A stretch of DNA of 46,161 bases from Acetobacter lovaniensis (lineage in GTDB: Bacteria > Pseudomonadota > Alphaproteobacteria > Acetobacterales > Acetobacteraceae): the NCBI RefSeq assembly GCF_014207635.1, contig NZ_JACHIE010000020.1, positions 1 to 46,161 on the forward strand, in the 5' to 3' direction. The notes under the pieces were generated by a model, which saw only the letters and a program-made list of their open reading frames with translations, searched no databases and was not told where the DNA came from. Below are positions 1 through 7,211 of the stretch, one piece after another (the first letter of the stretch is position 1; each line of letters starts with the position of its first letter). Made by a program: the position numbers and the translations under genes.

Positions 1-21
1 AAGCATTGTGTTTGAACGGCC

Positions 22-120
22 GTCCACATAAATCCATAGGAGGGACCCGAGGGCCGTGCGACACGACCGCCAAGAGTCTGGTGGCGCGCGGCCCTTGGGA
101 GGTCCCTGTGGAGTTGTGGG
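22..120 (+). repeat. Long imperfect hairpin, probable inverted member of the leader-palindrome family
   Basis: The segment at 43-60 (GGACCCGAGGGCCGTGCG) pairs with 85-105, and weaker pairing extends outward to about 24 and 119. A small inner hairpin (CGCCA, six-base loop, TGGTG) lies next to the right arm, with the unpaired bases ACACGA on the left. That asymmetry is the mirror image of the other family members, and this copy lies ahead of a plus-strand gene whereas the others lie ahead of minus-strand genes. The inner sequence is only loosely similar to the others, so membership of the family is an inference. Confidence 0.4.
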
Positions 121-241
121 CAGCACACGGGAACACGGTGCTCCATACCCGCGCAAGGCACGCCAGACAGGCGTCACAACCGGTTGCGTCAGACTGCAAG
201 AGCGAGCGGAACTGCCCTCGTACAAACAGAAAGAACAACCA

Positions 242-664
242 ATGATGTCACCGACTGAAACTACTCGCACACCTAAGGAAAACCCTCGTCAGCCTGATCA
301 GGCCGCCTGTATGCGGTCCGCTTCTTCTTCCCTGCGCGAAAGCCTTACAAATCTGATGCGGGGGTTAGTCTGTTTCTTCTTCGAACTCACCGAAATATGT
401 CTCAAGGCGTTTTTCATTTTCCTGTTTGTGATTTTATGCGCTTTATTCATTTTCTTTTTGGGAGATTACATTTTCTGTAATAGCGCACACACAGAGCGCT
501 TCGGTACCATTCTCAGTATTATCGCTCACTGTATAACTGCGCAGGGCGTTCTTTTCTTTGTGGTTCTGTACGGAATTGCATCACGCTGCAGGAGATTCCG
601 GACTGATCTCGACTCAGTCGCCTCAATAACCGTTGGTAGAACCCAGACCCACACCCCGGACTGA
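242..664 (+). CDS. Small integral membrane protein, unknown function
   Basis: This 140-aa protein has a polar N-terminus of about 45 residues followed by a strongly hydrophobic segment (residues about 46-75, rich in Phe, Leu and Ile). A second hydrophobic segment lies at about 90-115, and the tail is short and Arg-rich. Two membrane helices with a cytoplasmic tail are the likely topology. I chose the ATG at 242 because the reading frame upstream runs through the hairpin region and has no protein-like composition. A second ATG follows directly at 245. The upstream RBS (AGAAAGAAC) is weak. A hairpin at 672-701 follows the stop. I do not recognise the family. It is one of few plus-strand genes in this half of the window. 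Confidence 0.5.
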   Translation: MMSPTETTRTPKENPRQPDQAACMRSASSSLRESLTNLMRGLVCFFFELTEICLKAFFIFLFVILCALFIFFLGDYIFCNSAHTERFGTILSIIAHCITAQGVLFFVVLYGIASRCRRFRTDLDSVASITVGRTQTHTPD

Positions 665-671
665 CCCAGCC

Positions 672-701
672 GTTGCCGGTGTCCTCTGGACAACCGGCAA
701 C
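672..701 (+). terminator. Candidate hairpin terminator after the membrane-protein gene
   Basis: GTTGCCGGT (672-680) and ACCGGCAAC (693-701) form a perfect 9-bp stem just after the stop codon of the upstream gene. The following tract is only weakly T-rich, so termination strength is uncertain. Confidence 0.4.
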
Positions 702-736
702 ACCTGCTCGACCTTTTCCAAACACAGGAGCCAGAC

Positions 737-1141
737 ATGGCACGACAGAGCGACCTGTTCGGATGGAAGCGGTCACGCAGTGCGCCGCGCATCCTCGCTC
801 ACCTGACCGATTGCGGCGATCACGGCTGTGTTTACCAGTCGGGTATGCGCATGGTCGCACTCTTCACCTGCCCCCGCTGTGAGTGGGAAAGCCGCTGGAT
901 CGAAATGCCCAGCGTTACAGCCTGTCGCAAAGGCATCGCCTGTGAGCCGTGCAATGCTGAACGGGCCAAAACCCGGAACAGCGTTGGACGGCCTCACGAA
1001 CCATCTAATAGCGCGCCTGCGCGTCAGCATCCTCTGCGTAGGCCCGCCAGCGCGCGCACCAGTTCGCCAGTTCCGGAAAACGCTAAGGCAGTTCATCCAC
1101 ATCGAGCCACGCCTTCGCTCCGATCCGGCCATACGCGGTAA
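737..1141 (+). CDS. Small Cys-rich, zinc-ribbon-like protein
   Basis: The start has a GGAG-type RBS about 7 bases upstream. The first 75 or so residues look structured, with CPRC near residue 45 and CEPC near residue 71, preceded by DCGDHGC. This pattern suits a zinc ribbon and a nucleic-acid or protein contact role. The C-terminal 60 residues are Pro/Arg/Ser-rich and of low information. They overlap the 3' end of the convergent gene 1083-1739, so the true stop might lie upstream if there is a frameshift. Function unknown. It could be cotranscribed with the membrane protein at 242-664. Confidence 0.5.
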   Translation: MARQSDLFGWKRSRSAPRILAHLTDCGDHGCVYQSGMRMVALFTCPRCEWESRWIEMPSVTACRKGIACEPCNAERAKTRNSVGRPHEPSNSAPARQHPLRRPASARTSSPVPENAKAVHPHRATPSLRSGHTR

Positions 1142-1739
1142 TGTCGCTCATAACCGTCACCTGCGTAGAGACAGTATGAAGCACGATATTGCGGACGGGA
1201 TCATACAAAGTATTCGGCCGCTCCCGCACCCACGCCTCCAGAACACGCCACGGGCCGATGTCGCGCGGACCCGGCGGGATGCCACGAAGCCCTGAACCCA
1301 CCCGGGCAAAAGGCCGGATGTCGGCGATGCTGTCATCGGATTCAAACAGCATAACACGGGTGGTTCTGCGCCCCGGCCGGTTCCGTGTCACACCCAGCAG
1401 AGCAGCGAAATACCCACTCCTGCACACGCGGCCTGCCTGCCAGATCTCAAGACCCGTTTGCGCATAGCGCGACGTGTCATCAGGGTTATCCCATATCAGG
1501 GTATGCACCAGCCGGGGATACCGGCGCGTCAGGCGGGTCATCAGCGGCACATGGAAACTCTGGTGCATGGGCTCCAGCCCGAAAGACAGCAGCGTTCGGG
1601 TCGTGCGGATCCCAAAGACCGGGGGTGGCCAGCCCCCCGTATCGCGACACGCCGCACGTAACCAGTCCCGTAATGCCGCACGATCGCGCGCAGGCCCACG
1701 CACCTGTACGCGCACATCAGGTAGCCCCATGTCGCTCAT
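1083..1739 (-). CDS. Hypothetical protein, 218 aa
   Basis: The start was set at 1739 because ATG at 1739-1737 overlaps the TGA stop of the upstream gene (ATGA), a typical translational coupling junction. The protein is soluble, mixed alpha/beta by composition, with a central block around YPRLVHTLIWDNPDD and no membrane segment or recognised catalytic motif. It forms a two-gene operon with 1736-2092, behind the leader palindrome at 2124-2198. I do not recognise the family. Confidence 0.6.
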   Translation of the reverse strand: MSDMGLPDVRVQVRGPARDRAALRDWLRAACRDTGGWPPPVFGIRTTRTLLSFGLEPMHQSFHVPLMTRLTRRYPRLVHTLIWDNPDDTSRYAQTGLEIWQAGRVCRSGYFAALLGVTRNRPGRRTTRVMLFESDDSIADIRPFARVGSGLRGIPPGPRDIGPWRVLEAWVRERPNTLYDPVRNIVLHTVSTQVTVMSDITAYGRIGAKAWLDVDELP

Positions 1740-2092
1740 ACGCTGCCCTCCCTGCGGGTAACGGCAAACCAGTGACAATACCATTCCCCGTCACCCTGCG
1801 GCGGGGGCGGGGCATTGCGCTGCACATGCTGGCCCGGCAGGCCGGGAACCGCCTGTTCAACCAGAATACGCATCATGCAGGCCAGTGCTGTACGATTATG
1901 CTCGGGTATGTCTCTGCCATAGCAGACACGCACCAGTTCGTCGGCCAGACGCTCCCGCGCGCTCCAGACCCTGTCGCACGGAGCAATCGAAACCGAGATC
2001 AGGGCGGCCTGTTGGCCCCTTACCAGCACGTCGGCGGGCATGTTTGAGGGAACACCTCTCCACAGCGGAGTGACGGCGATCTGTTTGTGCAT
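1736..2092 (-). CDS. Hypothetical protein, 118 aa
   Basis: This gene starts at ATG 2092 with a clear AAGGAG RBS on the minus strand. It begins 31 bases downstream (in gene direction) of the palindrome at 2124-2198. The protein has a WSARERLADELVRVCYGRDI helix near the middle and a TALACMMRILVEQAVPGLPG segment. It contains no known motif I can name. Its stop overlaps the start of 1083-1739 by ATGA, so the two products are probably made in a fixed ratio. Confidence 0.65.
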   Translation of the reverse strand: MHKQIAVTPLWRGVPSNMPADVLVRGQQAALISVSIAPCDRVWSARERLADELVRVCYGRDIPEHNRTALACMMRILVEQAVPGLPGQHVQRNAPPPPQGDGEWYCHWFAVTRREGSV

Positions 2093-2123
2093 TGTTCTGT
2101 TTCTCCTTCACCCCTCTGCCGCT

Positions 2124-2198
2124 GCATGGGATCGGGGCGGGGGCAACGGGCGCGCGAAGCGCGAGCCTGCGACCGTTGCGGCCGCCCCGATCCCATGC
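2124..2198 (-). repeat. Leader palindrome, family member
   Basis: The outer arms are a perfect 17-bp pair (GCATGGGATCGGGGCGG at 2124-2140 with 2182-2198). Inner arms GCAACGG/CCGTTGC (2143-2149/2173-2179) enclose CGCGC-GAA-GCGCG (2151-2163) and the tail AGCCTGCGA (2164-2172). The arm sequence is unrelated to the other copies but the architecture is the same. It lies between the minus-strand operon starting at 2092 and the plus-strand gene at 2248. Confidence 0.75.
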
Positions 2199-2247
2199 GA
2201 GGCGTCACAACGCTTTGTGGCACCCTATTCGCCTGTTCTTTTCTGCT

Positions 2248-2649
2248 ATGGTTTTTCTGATGCTTGTCCTGCGCACCTTTATTGCCCGTACCCGTCCTGT
2301 CGTTTTACTCTGCTGGTATGGGGTATCCGTTTTCGGGCTGAGCCTGCTCGTGCTTTACGGCATCCTCGGCATCGGCCTTCAGGCCAGCCTGATGGTTGTC
2401 GCCAACACGCCGCGCCTGAGCCTGCCCGCCCTTTACTGGCTTTCGCATCAGAGCAGCGCGCAGCTGCTCGATGCGATTGCCCGCAAGAGCCAGATCATCG
2501 ACCAGCTCTTTCGCGGGATCAGCGGCGTCATTGCCCTGGGTGCTATGGCGCTGCGCCTCTGGCGTCACCGCCGTCACGCCGCAAGCCGCGTGTCCACGGG
2601 CGACGCTTGCGCTGCGGCCAGCAAAAACTCCACGGCAGTCGATGCGTGA
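2248..2649 (+). CDS. Putative small membrane protein
   Basis: This 133-aa frame starts at ATG 2248. It contains a hydrophobic N-terminal segment, a second one (VLLCWYGVSVFGLSLLVLYG) and a third near residues 95-115 (GISGVIALGAMAL), ending in an Arg/His-rich tail. Three membrane passes are plausible. No good RBS precedes the ATG, and the last 76 bases overlap the 3' end of ardC on the other strand, so the call is moderate. Similar small inner-membrane proteins are common in conjugative plasmids, but I cannot assign a family. Confidence 0.5.
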   Translation: MVFLMLVLRTFIARTRPVVLLCWYGVSVFGLSLLVLYGILGIGLQASLMVVANTPRLSLPALYWLSHQSSAQLLDAIARKSQIIDQLFRGISGVIALGAMALRLWRHRRHAASRVSTGDACAAASKNSTAVDA

Positions 2650-3500
2650 CGCGCCGCTGTAAAAATAGCCCGCTTGTCCGCCTTCATGATTTTGATCCAG
2701 CTCTGAAGATACGCCGCATGACGCGTGGTCGGCGGCACACCCTTCACAGCACAGATCTGTGCCGCAGCCAGTTCGGCGACAAGCTCTTCCATCTGGTATG
2801 CCGCATCACCAAAACGCTGGCCGAACGTCCTGTCCAGACGGTGCGCGGCACCTGTCCAATGCGCCAGTTCATGAGACTGAACCCGGAACAGGTCAAAGGC
2901 GTTTTCAAAGGCCTGCGGCTGCGGACACTGGATGTAATCGCGTGAGGGAACGTAATAGGCTTCATCGCCCCCAAACCGGATGTCAGCCCCGGTCGCGGCG
3001 ACAAATGCGTCCAGTGTCGCATTGGCGACAATCGGCGTGCTGATGACATGCTCCGGCACGTCGACCCCCTCGATCTGGTCGAGATTAAAGACGGTGTAAC
3101 GCTTCAGAAACGGTACCGCACGCGGATCTTCCTCACTCCCCTCGGAGCGCTCACGCTCACTCTGCGGGACATAAGTGGATGCTTTCACGATCATGGTGCC
3201 ACGTTCACCGCGGCGCACATGCCCACCCACCTGCATGGCCTGTCGATAGGTCATCCAGCGGCTACTCGAATAGCCCTTCATCGCGCCAGAAAGCCACAGC
3301 AGGATGACATTGATCCCCGAATACCGGTTCGTCGTCAGGGCGTTTGTGGGCAGACCGGCAGCCCCCGTTGTCTTCCATGGCCGTGTCCAGGGCAGCGTGC
3401 CACTTTCCATCTGGGCAAGAATGGTCTGCGTCACCTCGGCATACAGGTCGAGACGTTCGCTAAGGGCATCAGTGTTTGTGGATGTGCTGTTTCTGGCCAT
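2574..3500 (-). CDS. ardC: ArdC-type antirestriction protein (ArdC N-domain plus zincin-like metallopeptidase)
   Basis: The 308-aa protein opens with an N-terminal ArdC domain (DUF1738), seen in LPWTRPW, NRYSGINVILLW and the GERGTMIVKAS block, which binds single-stranded DNA in known members. A C-terminal metallopeptidase-like domain follows, with the zinc motif HELAHWTG near residue 215 and a downstream Glu-rich EELVAELAAA helix. Known ArdC proteins protect incoming plasmid DNA from type I and type II restriction in the recipient. The start at 3500 was chosen for its AAGGA RBS, and the extra upstream codons fall in the hairpin leader. The gene follows directly on the largest leader palindrome (3523-3670) and overlaps the plus-strand frame 2248-2649 at its 3' end. 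Confidence 0.9.
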   Translation of the reverse strand: MARNSTSTNTDALSERLDLYAEVTQTILAQMESGTLPWTRPWKTTGAAGLPTNALTTNRYSGINVILLWLSGAMKGYSSSRWMTYRQAMQVGGHVRRGERGTMIVKASTYVPQSERERSEGSEEDPRAVPFLKRYTVFNLDQIEGVDVPEHVISTPIVANATLDAFVAATGADIRFGGDEAYYVPSRDYIQCPQPQAFENAFDLFRVQSHELAHWTGAAHRLDRTFGQRFGDAAYQMEELVAELAAAQICAVKGVPPTTRHAAYLQSWIKIMKADKRAIFTAARHASTAVEFLLAAAQASPVDTRLAA

Positions 3501-3522
3501 GTGTTTTTTCCTTCCTGACGTC

Positions 3523-3670
3523 GCCGCCCGAAGAGGCGGCTGATACGCAACCGGAAGGGGTCGCCACAGGTAGGCCAATCACGCGCAGCGCCGTAGCGCA
3601 GCGAAGGACCGCAGGTTGATTGGCATGCCGGCGGCCCCAGAAGGGCGTGTCAGCCGCCCCTTCGGGCGGC
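3523..3670 (-). repeat. Largest leader palindrome, upstream of ardC
   Basis: The outer arms at 3523-3548 and 3645-3670 match over 26 bp with two mismatches, and each arm itself contains a GCCGCC/GGCGGC hairpin. A second pair (TAGGCCAATCA near 3571 with TTGATTGGCATGCC near 3615) sits inside. The core GCGCAGCGCCGTAGCGC is followed by the tail AGCGAAGGACCGCA. It ends 23 bases before the ardC start. A T-rich tract (plus-strand sense) follows on the right, as in other copies. Confidence 0.75.
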
Positions 3671-3746
3671 CAAGTCCCTTCTGAGTGTTTCCTTTGGTTT
3701 TATTCCCTCTTTTTCCTTGGCATATCCTTGTCGTGAGCCGGATTGC

Positions 3747-4049
3747 CTACATTCCCAGCGCACGGCGGTAGATATCGAGCAGGGTTTCCTGCTCTTCCAC
3801 TTCCGAAGGTTCCTGTTTACGCTGGCGGATGATCTGGCGGATGACCTTCACATCGAACCCCGCCGATTTGGCCTCGGTGAAGATGTCCTTGATGTCGCCG
3901 GACAGCGCCTTGCGCTCCTCCTCAAGCCGTTCCACCCGCTCGATGATCGAGCGTAGCCGGTCTGCGGCAATGCCGCCTACGGCTGCATCCACACTGGCAT
4001 CCATGGTGCTGTCCTCAGCATTGTCCTCATGAAAATGTCCATCCAACAT
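3747..4049 (-). CDS. GapR-family (DUF2312) DNA-binding protein
   Basis: This 100-aa protein matches the GapR/DUF2312 fold. It has a long helix with LRSIIERVERLEEERKAL, then DIKDIFTEAKSAGFDVKVIR and the C-terminal RRALGM. Caulobacter GapR is a nucleoid protein that binds overtwisted AT-rich DNA ahead of replication forks. A plasmid copy may help replication or chromatin-like packaging of the plasmid. The start at 4049 has AAAGGACAG as RBS. It is the last gene of a long minus-strand operon that begins near 10999. The first 30 or so residues are acidic and specific to this copy. Confidence 0.85.
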   Translation of the reverse strand: MLDGHFHEDNAEDSTMDASVDAAVGGIAADRLRSIIERVERLEEERKALSGDIKDIFTEAKSAGFDVKVIRQIIRQRKQEPSEVEEQETLLDIYRRALGM

Positions 4050-4078
4050 GATCTGTCCTTTCGTGTTAACGCGGCCCG

Positions 4079-4618
4079 TCAGGGCCGCGGATAAAGCCGA
4101 TGGCCGTCTTCGAGCAGTTCCAGCCACCGGGATTCCCGCGCGTTCAGTGTCTCACCTGCATCCAGACGGCGCCGCAAAGCGGTGCGATGCTCACCCAGAT
4201 ACCCCGCAAGCTGGCGTTCCGACCAGCCGATCACCAGCTGAATCCGCAACACCCCCCACCGCCCCAGAGGTGGCCGGTTACCACCCGGGCGGACAGTGAT
4301 CGCCAGCGGAGAGGGATAACGGACATGAACCGCCTGCAGGGCGATCAGCCACGCCCGAAACGGCTCAGGCATCCCCCCTCTCCGCATCCACCTCGTAATC
4401 TCATGGCGATCATAACCCGAACGCCGCGACAATTGCTGGAGCGGCCAGCCAATCCGCACCAGAGCCGTGCCGATCAGCACAGCATCGCCGTGGCTGACAG
4501 GCCGCTCCCCGGGTTTATCCAGAGCGGTCACAACTTGCACACCATTCTGCCCACAGATTCTGGGGATAACTTCCGGTCCCATCCTGCCAGAAGAGGTGAG
4601 ACGACATGCATTACACAT
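4079..4618 (-). CDS. Putative helix-turn-helix protein
   Basis: The start at 4618 overlaps the stop of the upstream gene by 8 bases and sits behind GGGGAAGAGG. The 179-aa protein has two HTH-like segments: QLSRRSGYDRHEITRWMRRG in the middle, and RQLAGYLGEHRTALRRRLDAG near the C-terminus. This suggests a DNA-binding regulator with a duplicated HTH. An N-terminal CNAC pair is also present. No ligand-binding domain is visible. It may regulate the operon in which it lies. The family is not recognised. Confidence 0.6.
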   Translation of the reverse strand: MCNACRLTSSGRMGPEVIPRICGQNGVQVVTALDKPGERPVSHGDAVLIGTALVRIGWPLQQLSRRSGYDRHEITRWMRRGGMPEPFRAWLIALQAVHVRYPSPLAITVRPGGNRPPLGRWGVLRIQLVIGWSERQLAGYLGEHRTALRRRLDAGETLNARESRWLELLEDGHRLYPRP

Positions 4619-5957
4619 CCTCTTCCCCACCCACGCGCGCCAGCGCTGGCGGGAAGGCGGGCCACCGATCAGGAGACGCGACAGCATCCCAGCTCCACCA
4701 ATTCTCCTGCCCGTAGACCTCGTCGTAATAGCGCGCCTTTTCTGCCCGGCGGGCCGCATAGGCTTCATCTGCCCGCCCGAACACCTCCATGGGTGTGCCG
4801 CGCGGATCTCCGGTATCCCTCAGCACAAAGTCCGGCAGAACCGCATCACGTCCAGCATCGAAACGTAGAGGCCGGATAAAGCTGCGGTGCTCGTCCACCA
4901 GTGCTCGGGCAATCGCCAGTTCATGGCCACTCGACACGGGTGTGAGCGTATCAGGCTCGACCTCCATCAGCGCGATGTCATCCGCGCGACAGCGCACCAG
5001 TGTGACCCCCCGATCCAATCCCACCCGCACAGTGGCCGTCACCAGCCCCACAACCCGGATAGCCCGCTCTGCGCGGGGTAACGCCAGGGCCGCCATGGCC
5101 ATCGGATAGCGGCGCGTGAGACGCTCATGCCAGACAGCGGCTGCACTGACCCGCAGATGATAGTCCTGAACCCCATCGAAACGCAGTGAGCAGAACTGCC
5201 GGCCCCTGGTCCAATCCACCACTGCGATGTCGTCCACAATCCCCAGCAGCAGAATCCGCCACGTGTCGCCGCAGCTCCGCGCGGTCTCGCGCAACAGCGC
5301 AGGACCATCCTCATCGCCATAGCCAATCATGGCCAGCCTGTCTGACAAGGTCTGGTTGCGCGCAGGCACAATCCGCACAGCGGCTCTGTCGAGTGCTTCA
5401 CGGACAAAAGACCAGCGCCGCCTGGCGCGTCCCAGAGCAGGGCTCCAGCCATTCAGACCAGCCTCCTCCCAGAGCAGATGCAACAGGCCCAGCTCGGTCA
5501 TGCGCGCCTGTCGCACCGCTCCCTGCCCGCCCCCCTGTCGCGCGGCCTGCGCAGGCTCCGCCGGGGCGGCCGCCACGTCGAGACAACGCAGCCCCCGGCG
5601 CAGGGCAATGCCAATCCTGCCATCATCGCGCTCACGGACCACGCCATCGGCGTATCCTCCCCGACCATCACGCCGCGGGTCGGCCTCGTGGAAGGAACAG
5701 GCGACAGCGTGCAAAGCCCCCTGATTGCGCAGGCGCGCCAGATGATAGACCTCAACCTGACGACCATCACGCGGGCGCAGACAGCGGTGTACGGACAGCC
5801 CCATCGGCTGCCCCTGATAGCGACAGTCGCAGACTGGTCGCTCGTCTCCACCCCATGCCTGCGCCAGGCGGTGCTGCCAGGCGCCTGCCCTCTGCGGGTC
5901 GGCGTCCCATGACCGCCGCCCCCGCGTCCCATCAGGGAACGTCACCCAGTCACGCAT
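4611..5957 (-). CDS. DUF1173-like protein
   Basis: The 448-aa protein has the N-terminal layout I associate with DUF1173: VTFPDGTRG, a CDC pair near residue 43, and HAVACSFHE near residue 84, suggesting a metal-binding HxxxC/CxC site. The C-terminal part contains a PMEVFGRADEAYAARR block resembling a nuclease-like fold, but I cannot confirm catalytic residues. DUF1173 genes are typical of alphaproteobacterial plasmids and have no established role. ATG at 5957 overlaps the end of 5950-6480, and ATG at 5966 is an alternative start. Confidence 0.55.
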   Translation of the reverse strand: MRDWVTFPDGTRGRRSWDADPQRAGAWQHRLAQAWGGDERPVCDCRYQGQPMGLSVHRCLRPRDGRQVEVYHLARLRNQGALHAVACSFHEADPRRDGRGGYADGVVRERDDGRIGIALRRGLRCLDVAAAPAEPAQAARQGGGQGAVRQARMTELGLLHLLWEEAGLNGWSPALGRARRRWSFVREALDRAAVRIVPARNQTLSDRLAMIGYGDEDGPALLRETARSCGDTWRILLLGIVDDIAVVDWTRGRQFCSLRFDGVQDYHLRVSAAAVWHERLTRRYPMAMAALALPRAERAIRVVGLVTATVRVGLDRGVTLVRCRADDIALMEVEPDTLTPVSSGHELAIARALVDEHRSFIRPLRFDAGRDAVLPDFVLRDTGDPRGTPMEVFGRADEAYAARRAEKARYYDEVYGQENWWSWDAVASPDRWPAFPPALARVGGEEDV

Positions 5958-6480
5958 GACGCACATCCGCAAAAATCCGACCAGATGCGCCGTGCCGCAC
6001 TTCCATCGCCATCCGGCGGCTGATCATGCGGTAATGACCCGAAGCCTTCGCTTCACAGATCAGCCCGGCTTCCTCAAGCTCCACCAGCGCCGCACGGATC
6101 TGGGGCACAGGCAGAAGTAAGTCGTCAGCCAGTTCAGTGGCATCCGCACCTGCGCGACGTTCGCTGGACAGGACACCGATAATGAGGTCAGCCGTCACAT
6201 CCGCACGCACCGCACTGGTCTGTGGCATCCACGGCACGGCCGCATAGACGCTGTGGCCAAGGGATGCGACTTCGCCCGCATCGAGGAGACTGCGCAGCAC
6301 CACGGGGAAGGCCCCCTTCATTTCGGCGGGCACGCAGGCACGCAGCTCAAGCGCTGTATGCGGGCTTCTTTTGAGGGCGTCACGCACCCTGGTAATGATC
6401 TCGCGACGCGCCTGCTGCTGTTCGGCATCGCTCAGCTTGTCCCACATACGCGGGGTAATGATCTGTTTTTTTCGGGCCAT
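5950..6480 (-). CDS. Winged-helix-like protein
   Basis: This 176-aa protein starts at 6480 behind a strong AGGAGG RBS. It appears to contain two winged-helix-like units. The first lies at about 30-85 (ITRVRDALKRSPHTALELR, then VVLRSLLDAGEVASLG). The second lies at about 100-155 (GADATELADDLLLPVPQIRAALVELEEAGLI). Each ends in a short beta-wing-like segment. This pattern is typical of MarR/ArsR-like DNA-binding modules. No effector domain is visible. It lies in the long operon between HD-GYP and the DUF1173-like gene, so a role in plasmid gene control is likely but unproven. Confidence 0.6.
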   Translation of the reverse strand: MARKKQIITPRMWDKLSDAEQQQARREIITRVRDALKRSPHTALELRACVPAEMKGAFPVVLRSLLDAGEVASLGHSVYAAVPWMPQTSAVRADVTADLIIGVLSSERRAGADATELADDLLLPVPQIRAALVELEEAGLICEAKASGHYRMISRRMAMEVRHGASGRIFADVRHA

Positions 6481-6501
6481 GGGGCGCCTCCTGTCTGTGG
6501 A

Positions 6502-7164
6502 TCAGGGCTTGAGTATCGCTGGTTCCGTTGTGACGGCGTGCGGAAGCCCCGCCTGAGCGCGCGCCTGCAGCAGCTCCGGCCAGATCCGTAGAGCGAGATC
6601 GGTCAGAATGGGATCAAACTTCACACCCCGCCCCCTGAGCACGAGGGTGCGGACAAGGTCGGGCGGCATCGCCGATTTGTAGACGCGCGGAGACGCCAGG
6701 GCGTCGATGAAATCCGCAATGGCGACAAGCCGGGCCAGCAAAGGGATGGCCGCACCGGACAGCCCAATCGGATATCCAGACCCGTCCCAGTTCTCGTGAT
6801 GGAGCAGCACGCAGTCCGCGACATCCTGAGGCACCTCGTCCAGAGCCCGGCACAGGATCTCCAGCCCCAGAATGGTGTGCAGACGCATGATCGTCCATTC
6901 GGCAGGCGTCAGCCGCCGGGGCGCATCGAGAACTTCTGTCGGGATATGACGTTTGCCAATGTCGTGCAGCTGCGCGCCCAGAGCGAGCAGTGCTGTCGAA
7001 GGCAGGCCCTGATGAGCGTAACCGAGGACCTGAGCCATGCCGGCGACACGATTACCATGGCCATCAAGGTCAAGACCGGCCTGTTGTGCCAGCGCCCGGA
7101 GCTGGCAGTGTTCCGAACCAGGTGACAACTCTACCTTGGTTGCGGACGGGCATATGGGTGTCAT
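6502..7164 (-). CDS. HD-GYP domain protein (putative cyclic-di-GMP phosphodiesterase)
   Basis: The 220-aa protein is essentially a single HD-GYP domain. It has LHDIGKRHIP near residue 68 (metal-binding HD and the following K), HHENWDGSGYP near residue 123 (the extended GYP signature), and LVAIADFIDAL. All hallmark residues appear present, so hydrolysis of cyclic di-GMP to pGpG or GMP is plausible. There is no receiver, PAS or membrane sensor domain, so activity would depend on expression or on partners. It lies directly behind the UvrD-like helicase gene (47-base gap), an uncommon pairing. It might alter biofilm or motility behaviour of the host carrying the plasmid. Confidence 0.85.
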   Translation of the reverse strand: MTPICPSATKVELSPGSEHCQLRALAQQAGLDLDGHGNRVAGMAQVLGYAHQGLPSTALLALGAQLHDIGKRHIPTEVLDAPRRLTPAEWTIMRLHTILGLEILCRALDEVPQDVADCVLLHHENWDGSGYPIGLSGAAIPLLARLVAIADFIDALASPRVYKSAMPPDLVRTLVLRGRGVKFDPILTDLALRIWPELLQARAQAGLPHAVTTEPAILKP

Positions 7165-7211
7165 GCATACCAGTCTGCCTGAACCCGTTGTGACGCTGTT
7201 CTGGAGGTGCG

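Noticed and set aside
56..241. An extended N-terminus of the first membrane protein, starting at 56.
   Set aside because: The extra 62 codons run through the hairpin and lack protein-like composition. The ATG pair at 242/245 is better.
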